Shown one piece after another: positions 1-5,344 of a stretch of 8,439 bases of DNA. The stretch lies in contig JAAURO010000058.1 of the NCBI GenBank assembly GCA_012032215.1, positions 1 through 8,439 of the forward strand, read 5' to 3'. The stretch's first letter is position 1. Each line of letters starts with the position of its first letter. Made by a program: the position numbers and the translations under genes. The stretch is from Limnobacter sp. GTDB lineage: Bacteria; Pseudomonadota; Gammaproteobacteria; Burkholderiales; Burkholderiaceae_B. The notes under the pieces were generated by a model. The model did not search any database, was not told where the DNA came from, and saw only the letters and a program-made list of their open reading frames with translations.

Positions 1-568
1 CAGGCCGCTGTGGGCGTCGGCTCCGATGTGCACTTTCATGCCAAAGTACCAGTTGTTGCCTTTTCTGGTCTGGTGCATTTCCGGGTCCCGGGCTTTGCGG
101 GCGTTTTTGGTGGAGGTGGGGGCGTGGATGATCGTGGCGTCTACCAGGGTGCCGCCCTGGAGTAGCAGGCCTTTTTGTTCCAGGGTGTTGTTGATGATCG
201 CCATGAGCTGGCCGGTGAGCTGGTGCTGTTCGAGCAGGTGGCGAAAGTTGAGAATGGTGGTTTCATCGGGCAGGGCGTGGGTGATGAGTTCGAGCCGGGC
301 GAACTGGCGCATGCTGTGGATTTCGTACAGGGCGTCTTCCATGGCGGGGTCTGACAGTTTGTACCATTGCTGCATGAAGTAGATGCGTAGCATGCTTTGC
401 AGGGGCATGGGTTGCCTGCCAGGTTTTCCGGTTGGGGTAGTAGGGTTCTATGGCTTCCAGCAGGTCTTGCCAGGCGATGATCTGTTCCATTTCGCTGAGA
501 AACCTTTCTCGCCGGGTCTGCTTTTTTTTGAGCTTGTATTCGAGACTGGAAAAGCTGGTCTGGGTCAT
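1..568 (-). pseudogene. IS5-family DDE transposase, 3' end off window, apparent +1 frameshift
   Basis: The transposase catalyses cut-and-paste movement of the IS. The first frame (568 down to about 425) encodes MTQTSFSSLEYKLKKKQTRR..., the typical N-terminus of IS5-group transposases, and reaches EPYYPNRK. The family sequence then continues in a second frame from about 423 to 1: [20 protein letters not shown], then [36 protein letters not shown] and [20 protein letters not shown]. The Asp of LVDAT is the expected first residue of the DDE triad. The two frames join if one A is removed from the AAAA run (TTTT at 424-427 on +). The second frame has no stop to the window edge. The cause may be a real inactivating mutation, a sequencing error or, less likely, recoding. 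The later Asp and Glu of the triad are off the window. Confidence 0.85.
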
Positions 569-660
569 GATGTTCGCGGGCTGCGAGTTGAACGGGTGCT
601 TGCCGCTATTTTAACTGCTCAATTGGTTGCCGGGAGGTGGGGGAGTTGATCAGAGGTTCC
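1..660 (-). mobile_element. IS5-family insertion sequence, partial (continues past left edge)
   Basis: The transposase gene at 568-1 and its upstream non-coding end form one side of an IS5-family element inserted in cmr1. Homology to Cmr1 stops at about 661, which places the IS boundary at about 660. Read inward on the - strand, the presumed terminal sequence starts GGAACCTCTGATCAACTCCC, which looks like an IS5-group terminal inverted repeat. The other end, the target duplication and the rest of the transposase are outside the window, so the exact border is accurate only to a few bases. Confidence 0.8.
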
Positions 661-1308
661 CAAGGGGCCATTGTGATCCTTGCCTATGGCATGGGGCCAA
701 TCTTGATTCAGGCAATTTTCCCAATCTTTGCTAACAGGCAGGGCCAAGGTTTGTTCGCTTGGATTCACAGCAAGGCAAGAATAAGACCCCCAACTGTTGC
801 GGCTTCTGCCGCCTACCGTTCCATAAAAGTGCATTAATTGCAGCGCCTGTTCAATGTCTTCTGCATCCTTTTCAGGGTAGGCCATTATAAGTTTTGCTGA
901 TTCACCAGCCTGAATTGCAGCATTGGCTTTAATGCCAGTTTTATTCGTGACTGGTCCAAAACCCAAGTACAATTGGCTATCAATAGGCTTGCTTACTTCT
1001 GGGTGCACAACCTGAGCGCCAGGCTCCCAGTCCTTTTGTTCAAGCGTCCCTTTACGCCAGTGGTTAAGCCTCATTCTCACCTGGCTTTTTTGAAAGTCAT
1101 CTTTTAGCCATGCATTTCCAAACAATTGACCTTCAGCTTGACGCATTGTTTCCAATGAAAAATTGGTGTGGTGCTTTGCCCAATACACAACGCGCCACCA
1201 TTGGCGCAATTGTGCTTTGAATGGCGGGGTGCGCCAGCATCCGCTTTGTTGAGCATCCCCCAGAAAAGCAGGAGTGTGAAAAACAATATCAAATTTATTT
1301 TGTTTCAT
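619..1308 (-). pseudogene. cmr1: Cmr1, type III-B CRISPR RAMP protein, truncated by IS insertion
   Basis: Cmr1 is a RAMP-fold subunit at the crRNA 3' end of the type III-B (Cmr) RNA-targeting effector, where it helps engage target RNA. The sequence shows the N-terminal TPAFLGDAQQ and TPPFKAQLRQWWR motifs at residues 12-39, matching the family TPxFLGG...PSxKGxLRfWWR pattern. The glycine-rich GTVGGRSRNSWGS follows at residues 163-175, and WPHAIGKDHNGPL at 204-216. After residue 216 the frame enters the IS end and stops 13 codons later, so the last part of the protein is missing. The ATG at 1308 overlaps the end of the upstream CARF gene by 14 bp. No Shine-Dalgarno sequence is visible, which suggests translational coupling. 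The rest of cmr1 and the other cmr genes may lie left of the IS. Family assignment is from motifs only, without an alignment. Confidence 0.8.
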
Positions 1309-2467
1309 TTTTTGATTGATTCACTAAAAAACAAATATTTTCAGGCTGAAGGTCCAGTTGGTAACTGCGTTGTCTATTTCCATGCTCGTGATGGTTGCGG
1401 CGTATGAACGAACGCAGTGGCAAAAACCCACTTTCACGCAAAGTGCGCTCTAGTTTTGATAATTGCTGAGAAAAAGTATCGCCAGCTGGATATGCGGTGT
1501 TGAGCCACTGATCCACACTGGGCGCAATGTTCATTTCTCCAATTGCCTGTTTCAATGCATTCAAGGTTTCTCTGCGCCACTGGGCATCATCGACCTCTTT
1601 GCTTGGGGCCTTTAAATCAGGCAAGCCTTTCTGGCAAAACCAAGCCATGACCGCCAAGATGCTAAGTTGCATTGGCTGCAAGCGTATGGCTTGACCATTG
1701 ATAAATACTTGCTTGTTGGCTGGATCCACGGTCAGCTTGATCTGATCAAGTGTCTGATTGACAAATTGAACTGCCGCGGCAAAACCAACATTTTGCTGAG
1801 TCAATGCAGAAGGCAGCAGGCTTCGAAAACGCACGAACGGAATGTCGCCCAACCACACCTTGGCAGTTGATGTGTCAAGTGGGTCCTGGCCGAGTCGTGA
1901 AGACGCAATAACTGTGGGTTTAGGAGCTGGATAGAAAAACTCTGGCTGAGATTCAAAAGAAGGTGACACCAAAACATGCGACAAGCGATCTTGCGCGCGC
2001 CCCCACAAGCTCATTGCGTACCCCAAAAAGAATCCCATTGTTTTTCGTCCCCCAGCTATTGAAGCATGGATTTCGCTGTGTTCATTTGCAGCAAAACGGC
2101 GAATAAAATCCGAAATACCATCTGCCACTTTGGCGTTGTCTGTATCATCCCGAATATCGTCCATAGGCTGACCATCAGAACCCATTAGAATGTGGATGTG
2201 TTTTTCATCAAAGTCAATTTGTGGTATCTGCCACTCTTGCAATAGCTTTTTAAACCAGCCGGGTTGTTCAGACAACAACATCAGCCGGGCATTGTCAGCC
2301 CCCCGGCGTGTTGTGATCAACCAAACCTCATGGGGAATCCAGGGCTGTTCGCTTGCTACACATAAAGCATAGAGGGTCTCCGTTACAATTTGCGGGGAAA
2401 GCCCTGTGACGCAAATTAGAATTCGGCGACGTTCGTTGGTTAAAGGTTTGATAGTGTGTGTTTTCAT
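1295..2467 (-). CDS. csx14: Cas_NE0113/Csx14-type CARF protein with C-terminal wHTH-like domain
   Basis: This looks like the Cas_NE0113 family (PF09623), CARF-fold proteins linked to type III CRISPR systems that bind, and in related proteins degrade, cyclic oligoadenylate. With the ATG at 2467 it has 390 residues. Residues 16-34 hold the first CARF strand and loop, ILICVTGLSPQIVTETLYAL. Residues 134-168 hold the second signature, ASIAGGRKTMGFFLGYAMSL followed by RAQDRLSHVLVS. Residues 239-380 are an extra domain with VFINGQAIRLQPMQLSILAV, then a helix around FSQQLSKLERTL and a final SYQLDL strand. This order resembles an OmpR-type winged helix, which is my inference. The longest frame begins with TTG at 2521; ATGs at 2476 and 2467 are likelier, but neither has a clear ribosome binding site. 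The gene precedes and overlaps cmr1. It could act as a ligand-responsive regulator, a ring nuclease, or both. Confidence 0.8.
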   Translation of the reverse strand: MKTHTIKPLTNERRRILICVTGLSPQIVTETLYALCVASEQPWIPHEVWLITTRRGADNARLMLLSEQPGWFKKLLQEWQIPQIDFDEKHIHILMGSDGQPMDDIRDDTDNAKVADGISDFIRRFAANEHSEIHASIAGGRKTMGFFLGYAMSLWGRAQDRLSHVLVSPSFESQPEFFYPAPKPTVIASSRLGQDPLDTSTAKVWLGDIPFVRFRSLLPSALTQQNVGFAAAVQFVNQTLDQIKLTVDPANKQVFINGQAIRLQPMQLSILAVMAWFCQKGLPDLKAPSKEVDDAQWRRETLNALKQAIGEMNIAPSVDQWLNTAYPAGDTFSQQLSKLERTLRESGFLPLRSFIRRNHHEHGNRQRSYQLDLQPENICFLVNQSKNETK

Positions 2468-2505
2468 GTAAGTCATCGTAGTACAGAAAAATTGAAGTGC
2501 TTTAG

Positions 2506-2521
2506 TTGGCAAGCTTGCCAA
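2506..2521. promoter_or_regulatory. Perfect 16-bp palindrome upstream of the CARF gene
   Basis: TTGGCAAGCTTGCCAA is its own reverse complement over all 16 bases. It ends 29 bp before the ATG at 2476 and 38 bp before the ATG at 2467. Position and symmetry suit an operator for a dimeric DNA-binding protein. I found no convincing -10/-35 pair beside it. The role is inferred from placement only. Confidence 0.45.
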
Positions 2522-2664
2522 AATGCATCACGCCGTGGTTGCTCAATTCGCTTGTTTTGGTGACTGTTGCCGGGCCAGAGAAACACGGATGTATTCCCCT
2601 GATTGATGAAGCACTTTAACCGATGTTGGTAAAATGCAGGAGAGTTCATCGCTTCAACATCACC

Positions 2665-2772
2665 ATGAAACAACGCACCTTTTCTCAAGCCGAATATAGC
2701 TGCAAAAAACGCCAAACGCGACAAGACCCTGAGATGCATCAAACCAAAAAAAGGCCGCGAAAGATTGTTTGA
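2665..2772 (+). pseudogene. Internally deleted IS5-family transposase remnant
   Basis: A 35-codon frame starts MKQRTFSQAEYSCKKRQTR, the usual N-terminus of another IS5-group transposase and distinct from the one at 568. It then jumps directly to DPEMHQTKK, which in the intact transposase at the left edge lies around 150 residues in, in the context [13 protein letters not shown]. The junction falls in AAAAACGCCAAA, which could belong to either parent segment, so a microhomology deletion is plausible. Similarity ends after the A7 run at 2746-2752, where the frame runs to an unrelated stop. The terminal repeats of this element were not identified. It is a dead fragment. Confidence 0.7.
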
Positions 2773-2839
2773 CAATTACCGGTTTGTCGGTTGGTACACG
2801 GATTCAGGCAGGAAATTCTATGGTTTTATCTGGTTACTG

Positions 2840-2968
2840 TCAGGGTTGGCCTGACGCAACTGAGGCCTGGAGTTCAAAGACCTTTCTAGGGGCATGGGTC
2901 ATGCAGGTTCCCTCGGTGAGCGGCTTGTCTTTGGTCGGCGACTTGTAACCGGGATGGTCGTTACGCAT
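2840..2968 (-). CDS. Short hypothetical ORF, 42 aa, doubtful
   Basis: An ATG-started frame encodes MRNDHPGYKSPTKDKPLTEG followed by a 22-residue tail ending QASVASGQP. It is polar and lysine-rich at the start, with no recognised family and no membrane segment. A strong AGGAGG-like purine run lies about 55 bases upstream, too far to serve this start. It may be part of a lost gene or chance coding. I list it because the surrounding 370 bases hold no better candidate. Confidence 0.2.
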   Translation of the reverse strand: MRNDHPGYKSPTKDKPLTEGTCMTHAPRKVFELQASVASGQP

Positions 2969-3009
2969 TAGCGTGCCTTGCCGGTCTTTGAGAAATAACT
3001 GGGGTCAAC

Positions 3010-3099
3010 TCAAGCTCCCCTCCTGTCGTTGAGCCAGTACATGACCAGACAGAAGAGGGCTGAGAGTACAAAAAACACCGGGAGCGAAGTTTGCAGCAT
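3010..3099 (-). CDS. Possible single-helix small membrane protein, 29 aa
   Basis: The frame reads MLQTSLPVFFVLSALFCLVM followed by YWLNDRRGA. It has one hydrophobic stretch of about 17 residues and a positively charged end, as expected for a small inner-membrane protein with its C-terminus in the cytoplasm. The frame is open further upstream without a start. No clear Shine-Dalgarno sequence precedes the ATG. It lies downstream of the toxin-antitoxin operon on the same strand and could be a fragment of an older gene. Confidence 0.25.
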   Translation of the reverse strand: MLQTSLPVFFVLSALFCLVMYWLNDRRGA

Positions 3100-3137
3100 C
3101 ACGCAGATGATTTGTTCAAGCTCTGGTTCAGGCAAGG

Positions 3138-3168
3138 CATATAGCTGGAAAATTAAAATATGGCATAG
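3138..3168 (-). repeat. Core copy of dispersed repeat (R1), inverted relative to R2 and R3
   Basis: On the - strand this 31-bp stretch begins CTATGCCATATTTTAATTTT. It matches the cores of the + strand repeats at 4205-4259 (5 differences over 31) and 4696-4750 (4 differences). It overlaps the last codons and the stop of the third gene of the toxin-antitoxin operon, so the final residues YAIF come from the repeat. With R2 it brackets the operon as inverted copies. Confidence 0.55.
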
Positions 3169-3410
3169 AACTCGGTGCAGGATTGTGCCAAAAATCGGTC
3201 TTCAGAGAAATCAACCGGCTGGGGTTCGATGGTCACACGCGGCGGATCAAACTCGATTTCGGCAATACCTGGCATAGCCAGCGCATCGGCAATCTTGGTG
3301 TTCATCCGGGACATAACTTCCTCATGCGGAATGCTTGGCCGTGGGTCGTCGATGGTGGCCTGAATTTCGGCGGCTAGCCATGCGGTGTAGTTCTCCTGGG
3401 CCGTGGTCAT
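3153..3410 (-). CDS. Third gene of the TA operon; N-terminal half PaaA-like antitoxin
   Basis: The ATG at 3410 overlaps the toxin stop as ATGA, which decides this start over the upstream ATG at 3425. The 85-residue protein begins MTTAQENYTAWLAAEIQATI and continues DDPRPSIPHEEVMSRM. This is the pattern (xxWLxxxVxxxxxDPRPxxPHxEVM) I associate with short antitoxins that partner ParE toxins (PaaA/stability-determinant type). From about residue 47 the sequence no longer resembles that family. The tail (IAEIEFDPPRVTIEPQPVDF and onward) ends inside repeat R1. No ParE toxin follows. It may be an orphan antitoxin, a second antitoxin for the PIN toxin or a fusion made by rearrangement. The family call is from memory of the motif. 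Confidence 0.6.
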   Translation of the reverse strand: MTTAQENYTAWLAAEIQATIDDPRPSIPHEEVMSRMNTKIADALAMPGIAEIEFDPPRVTIEPQPVDFSEDRFLAQSCTEFYAIF

Positions 3411-3832
3411 TGCGCCGCCTCCCATGGATTGATGACGTTCAGCCCGGCAGCCTCAAAAGGGCTGGTGTCGCGGGTGGCGACGGCGAAGCCGTTGGCGAGG
3501 GCGACGGCTGCAATGAAGGCATCGGCCGTTTCGATCGCCAAGCCGGCAGCGCGGGCCTTGGCCAGCAGCTCGGCATAAGCCTTCGTGCAAGCCATATCGA
3601 ACGACAGCACCCGATTGGCGAACATTGGCAGCAGGCGCTTTTCCAAGTTCTCATGCAGGCCGTCCCGGCGCTTTCCGGCCGGCATCAGCGCGATACCCGC
3701 ACGCAACTCGGCTACCGTGATCGCGGACAGGTAGAGCGTTTCCAGTGCTTGCGCGTCGATCCAATCAAGAACGCGGGCATTGGGCGACTGCCGCTGCGGC
3801 TCCGAAATCACGTTCGTATCGAGCAGGATCAT
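3407..3832 (-). CDS. fitB: FitB/VapC-type PIN-domain toxin ribonuclease
   Basis: This is a 141-residue PIN-domain protein, the usual length. PIN toxins are Mg-dependent ribonucleases that block translation by cutting specific RNAs. The acidic residues expected at the active site are all visible: D5 in MILLDTNVIS, E42 in TVAELRAG, D104 in ETADAFIAA and D122 in ATRDTSPFE. The NVISEPQR and INPWE ends are typical of the FitB branch. The start codon overlaps the antitoxin stop (ATGA at 3829-3832), and its own stop overlaps the start of the next gene, so all three are likely co-translated. It is more GC-rich than the CRISPR genes beside it, consistent with a separate origin. The toxin appears intact; activity is inferred. 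Confidence 0.9.
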   Translation of the reverse strand: MILLDTNVISEPQRQSPNARVLDWIDAQALETLYLSAITVAELRAGIALMPAGKRRDGLHENLEKRLLPMFANRVLSFDMACTKAYAELLAKARAAGLAIETADAFIAAVALANGFAVATRDTSPFEAAGLNVINPWEAAQ

Positions 3833-4086
3833 TCGAAGCTCGCCGCACGGGCCGGGGACTTGATGCGCGCGCTTTCAAACAGGGCGTGTTCTTCATCGGT
3901 CAGGCCGCCAGCCTCGCGGGCGATGGAAGCCAGGAACGAGCCAAGTTTCACGCGGCCCTCGGGCTTCGCTGCCCGCTCCAAGATGGAGCGGATTTCAGCC
4001 TCTGTGCTGCGGCCATGCTGGGCGGCTTGGATTCGGATGGCCCGATGCACCTCATCGGGCAGGTTTCTTACATTCACGTTTGCCAT
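3829..4086 (-). CDS. fitA: FitA/VapB-type ribbon-helix-helix antitoxin
   Basis: The 85-residue protein opens with MANVNVRNLPDEVHRAIRIQ, then AAQHGRSTEAEIRSILERAA, the ribbon-helix-helix DNA-binding fold of FitA-like antitoxins. The first strand (residues 2-7) would enter the DNA major groove as a dimer. The C-terminal part, about residues 48-85, is the usual toxin-wrapping segment that blocks the PIN active site. GGAG lies 9 bases before the ATG. It is the first gene of the operon and should repress the operon with the toxin as co-repressor, as known for FitAB/VapBC. The inverted repeat at 4108-4121 just upstream is a candidate target. Confidence 0.9.
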   Translation of the reverse strand: MANVNVRNLPDEVHRAIRIQAAQHGRSTEAEIRSILERAAKPEGRVKLGSFLASIAREAGGLTDEEHALFESARIKSPARAASFE

Positions 4087-4107
4087 TTTGGTATTTCTCC
4101 AGTGTTA

Positions 4108-4151
4108 CACCATCAATGGTGCTATTGTATATCAACGATAACAAAACGCAA
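4108..4151 (-). promoter_or_regulatory. Candidate promoter and operator of the fitAB operon
   Basis: Read on the - strand, TTGCGT (4151-4146) and TACAAT (4129-4124) are separated by 16 bases and make a plausible sigma-70 promoter. Immediately downstream lies a perfect inverted repeat CACCAT-CA-ATGGTG (4108-4121), 22 bp before the antitoxin ATG. That is where autorepression by a FitA dimer would be expected. Both assignments come from pattern and position. Confidence 0.5.
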
Positions 4152-4171
4152 GCGACTTGCAGTCCTTAAAC

Positions 4172-4185
4172 GGTGCTTTTGCACC
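4172..4185. repeat. Small perfect hairpin GGTGC-TTTT-GCACC
   Basis: A 5-bp stem with a TTTT loop lies about 85 bp upstream of the antitoxin gene. It has no trailing T run, so it is not a normal terminator. It lies just upstream of repeat R2 and its role is unknown. Confidence 0.35.
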
Positions 4186-4204
4186 ATGCGCCCCACAGTG
4201 CCAT

Positions 4205-4259
4205 GGCAAGAAAGCAGAATCTGAAAATCTATGCCATATTATATTTTTCCCGCTATGTT
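4205..4259 (+). repeat. 55-bp dispersed repeat, copy R2
   Basis: It starts GGCAAGAAAGCAGAATCTGA and ends CGCTATGTT. Aligned without gaps to 4696-4750 it matches at 47 of 55 positions, and six of the eight differences are transitions. The two direct copies flank the frameshifted membrane-protein gene. The core is also present inverted at 3138-3168. I do not recognise the family; it could be a small dispersed element or a relic of a duplicated coding segment. Confidence 0.65.
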
Positions 4260-4332
4260 GACACGGAACGGAGCGCTTATGCTCTTATGGCCATAACGCC
4301 CCGGTTCATATAAGTTGGGCCTGTTTCCGCCT

Positions 4333-4370
4333 TTAAACCACTAAGATCGTGAACACGTTCTAAGGTTTAA
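4333..4370. repeat. Interrupted dyad TTAAACC ... GGTTTAA
   Basis: Perfect 7-bp arms (4333-4339 and 4364-4370) enclose a second, nearly concentric inverted repeat CGTG-AA-CACG (4348-4357). It lies just after the restored stop of the membrane-protein gene (TAA at 4375-4377 on the - strand). No T run follows on either strand, so a standard terminator is not supported. It could be a protein-binding site or a processing hairpin. Confidence 0.35.
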
Positions 4371-4374
4371 CAGG

Positions 4375-4592
4375 TTAGCGTTTGTTGCCAACTACCAGCA
4401 GCACGCCGCCCACTGCAATGGCTCCAATGCTTAGCCACAAAGGCAGGTTGATGGTTTTTCAGTGTCTGCGGTAAGTTCTACGGAACCTACCTTGGCCAGC
4501 GTTTCTTCTTGCGTGAAGCTGAAGTTCTTGTACACCAAACCTAAAATACCTGCCAACACCAAAACGATGCCAGCCACTTTGCCTGCGTTCAT
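4375..4592 (-). pseudogene. Two-helix small membrane protein, frameshifted
   Basis: The start at 4592 has AGGAAG seven bases upstream and gives MNAGKVAGIVLVLAGILGLV, a first membrane helix, then YKNFSFTQEETLAKVGSVEL. The open frame then ends early in STCLCG at 4431. Adding one A to the A5 run (TTTTT at 4455-4459 on +) continues the protein as TEKTINLPLWLSIGAIAVGG, then VLLVVGNKR and a stop at 4375, for 72 residues with a second helix. The restored protein resembles a widespread family of small two-helix membrane proteins of unknown function (DUF3185-like, from memory). The clean restoration makes a recent mutation or a sequencing error more likely than old decay. It lies between direct repeats R2 and R3. 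Confidence 0.7.
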
Positions 4593-4642
4593 GTTTGCTT
4601 CCTGTGAAAAATAAAAATCCGAGCTTAGCAGAGCCACTCTGT

Positions 4643-4676
4643 AAAACCCTCAAACCTTACGCAAAGCGGGGTTTTT
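4643..4676. terminator. Possible terminator-like hairpin AAAACCC ... GGGTTTT
   Basis: Seven-base complementary arms (4643-4649 and 4669-4675) are followed by one more T on the + strand, and the arms are A- and T-rich as in bidirectional terminators. The loop of 19 bases is long, which weakens the call. It lies upstream of the small membrane-protein gene. Confidence 0.25.
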
Positions 4677-4695
4677 ATGTTTTCAGGCAATATCA

Positions 4696-4750
4696 GGCAA
4701 GGAAGCAGAACCTGAAAGTCTATGTCATATTGTAGTTTTCCAGCTATATT
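4696..4750 (+). repeat. 55-bp dispersed repeat, copy R3
   Basis: It starts GGCAAGGAAGCAGAACCTGA and ends CAGCTATATT; 47 of 55 positions are identical to R2. Translated on the - strand, R3 reads IAGKLQYDI and R1 (on its + strand) reads IAGKLKYGI, while R2 carries a stop in that frame. A degenerate coding origin is therefore possible but unproven. No gene I trust lies between here and fliE (4751-4933). Confidence 0.65.
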
Positions 4751-4933
4751 TGGTGAATTCGAGCGCAAGCGCTTGCATCCCAGCTGCCCTCAAATCTGCA
4801 TCCACGGTGGTAATCAGAGCTGCATTAACGGCCAAATCCCGCAAAACTTGAGGCCTTATTCGAAAAAGTAATCTGTTTTCTGGGGGCTTATCGCCAGATG
4901 GGGGATTCCACCGGGCTGCTATAACTACAGCCA

Positions 4934-5281
4934 ATGATGCAAAAACGGGCTATGGAAATGATAGACAAAATAAGCGCATTGTCGGGCTTGGTAGGCCCCC
5001 GGGGCTTGGCTGGACTGGATTCTAGCGGCCCACTGGCCCCCGGCAAAAAAACCGGGCAAGGCAGCTTTGCCGACATCATCAAGGAGGTGCTGGACACCGC
5101 CTCGGCTTCAGCAGAAAAAGCCAAAGATCTGAATACCCGCCTGCAAATGGACGACCCCTCGGTCAGCCTTGAGCAATCGGTGATTGCCTCCAACGTGTCC
5201 AGCCTGCAATTTACCGCAGTGGTGCAAACCAGAAACAAAATCGTGCAGGCTTACACCGACATCATGAACATGCCGATATAA
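4934..5281 (+). CDS. fliE: Flagellar hook-basal body protein FliE
   Basis: FliE links the MS ring to the proximal rod and is needed for flagellar rod assembly and export. The C-terminal two thirds match the family: SFADIIKEVLDTASASAEKA, then LNTRLQMDDPSVSLEQSVIA, and the near-universal end VQTRNKIVQAYTDIMNMPI. The N-terminal part is a linker rich in Gly and Pro. Starts at 4934, 4937, 4952 and 4958 are all in frame, and none has a clear ribosome binding site. The start at 4952 gives 109 residues, closer to the family length than 115. A TATAAC at 4920-4925 would put transcription start almost on the first ATG, favouring an internal start or a leaderless message. The usual neighbours fliF and fliG are absent; the next gene is thrS. 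Confidence 0.9.
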   Translation: MMQKRAMEMIDKISALSGLVGPRGLAGLDSSGPLAPGKKTGQGSFADIIKEVLDTASASAEKAKDLNTRLQMDDPSVSLEQSVIASNVSSLQFTAVVQTRNKIVQAYTDIMNMPI

Positions 5282-5332
5282 AAGGGCCAAAGCGCAACGG
5301 TTTTTGGCTATAATCAAGGCCGCCCTTTTATA
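5277..5332 (+). promoter_or_regulatory. thrS promoter -10 enclosed by an 11-bp inverted repeat
   Basis: TATAAT at 5309-5314 lies 30 bp before the thrS ATG and is a perfect -10, although no good -35 is visible. It sits inside perfect 11-bp inverted arms, TATAAAAGGGC (5277-5287) and GCCCTTTTATA (5322-5332). The left arm overlaps the fliE stop codon and the right arm ends two bases before the thrS Shine-Dalgarno AGGAAG (5335-5340). In a read-through transcript from fliE the arms could pair. A transcript starting near 5321 would carry only the right arm. Confidence 0.55.
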
Positions 5333-5344
5333 GCAGGAAGTTGT

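Noticed and set aside
2468..2521. TTG at 2521 as the start of the CARF gene
   Set aside because: It adds 18 residues without family similarity and would put the palindrome inside the gene; ATGs at 2476 or 2467 fit better.
2608..2615. AAGCACTT inverted relative to AAGTGCTT at 2495-2502 as IS terminal repeats
   Set aside because: Only eight bases match, and the positions do not fit an IS5 end around the remnant transposase.
2522..3150. A CRISPR array beside the cas genes
   Set aside because: No regularly spaced direct repeats of 25-40 bp are visible here or elsewhere in the window.
3335..4141. A 268-residue + strand frame across the TA operon
   Set aside because: It is antisense to two well-supported genes with visible catalytic residues.
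4285..4296. Palindrome TTATGGCCATAA as an operator
   Set aside because: It is a 12-bp AT-rich palindrome with no adjacent promoter or gene start, and could be chance.
4200..4760. Integron attC sites, since a TA module and a small gene lie between repeats
   Set aside because: The repeats lack the paired core sites (RYYYAAC and GTTRRRY) and the internal symmetry of attC.
4725..4934. A 69-residue frame on the - strand
   Set aside because: It starts with TTG, has no ribosome binding site or recognised domain, and its end lies in repeat R3; the match to PIN-protein ends was too weak.
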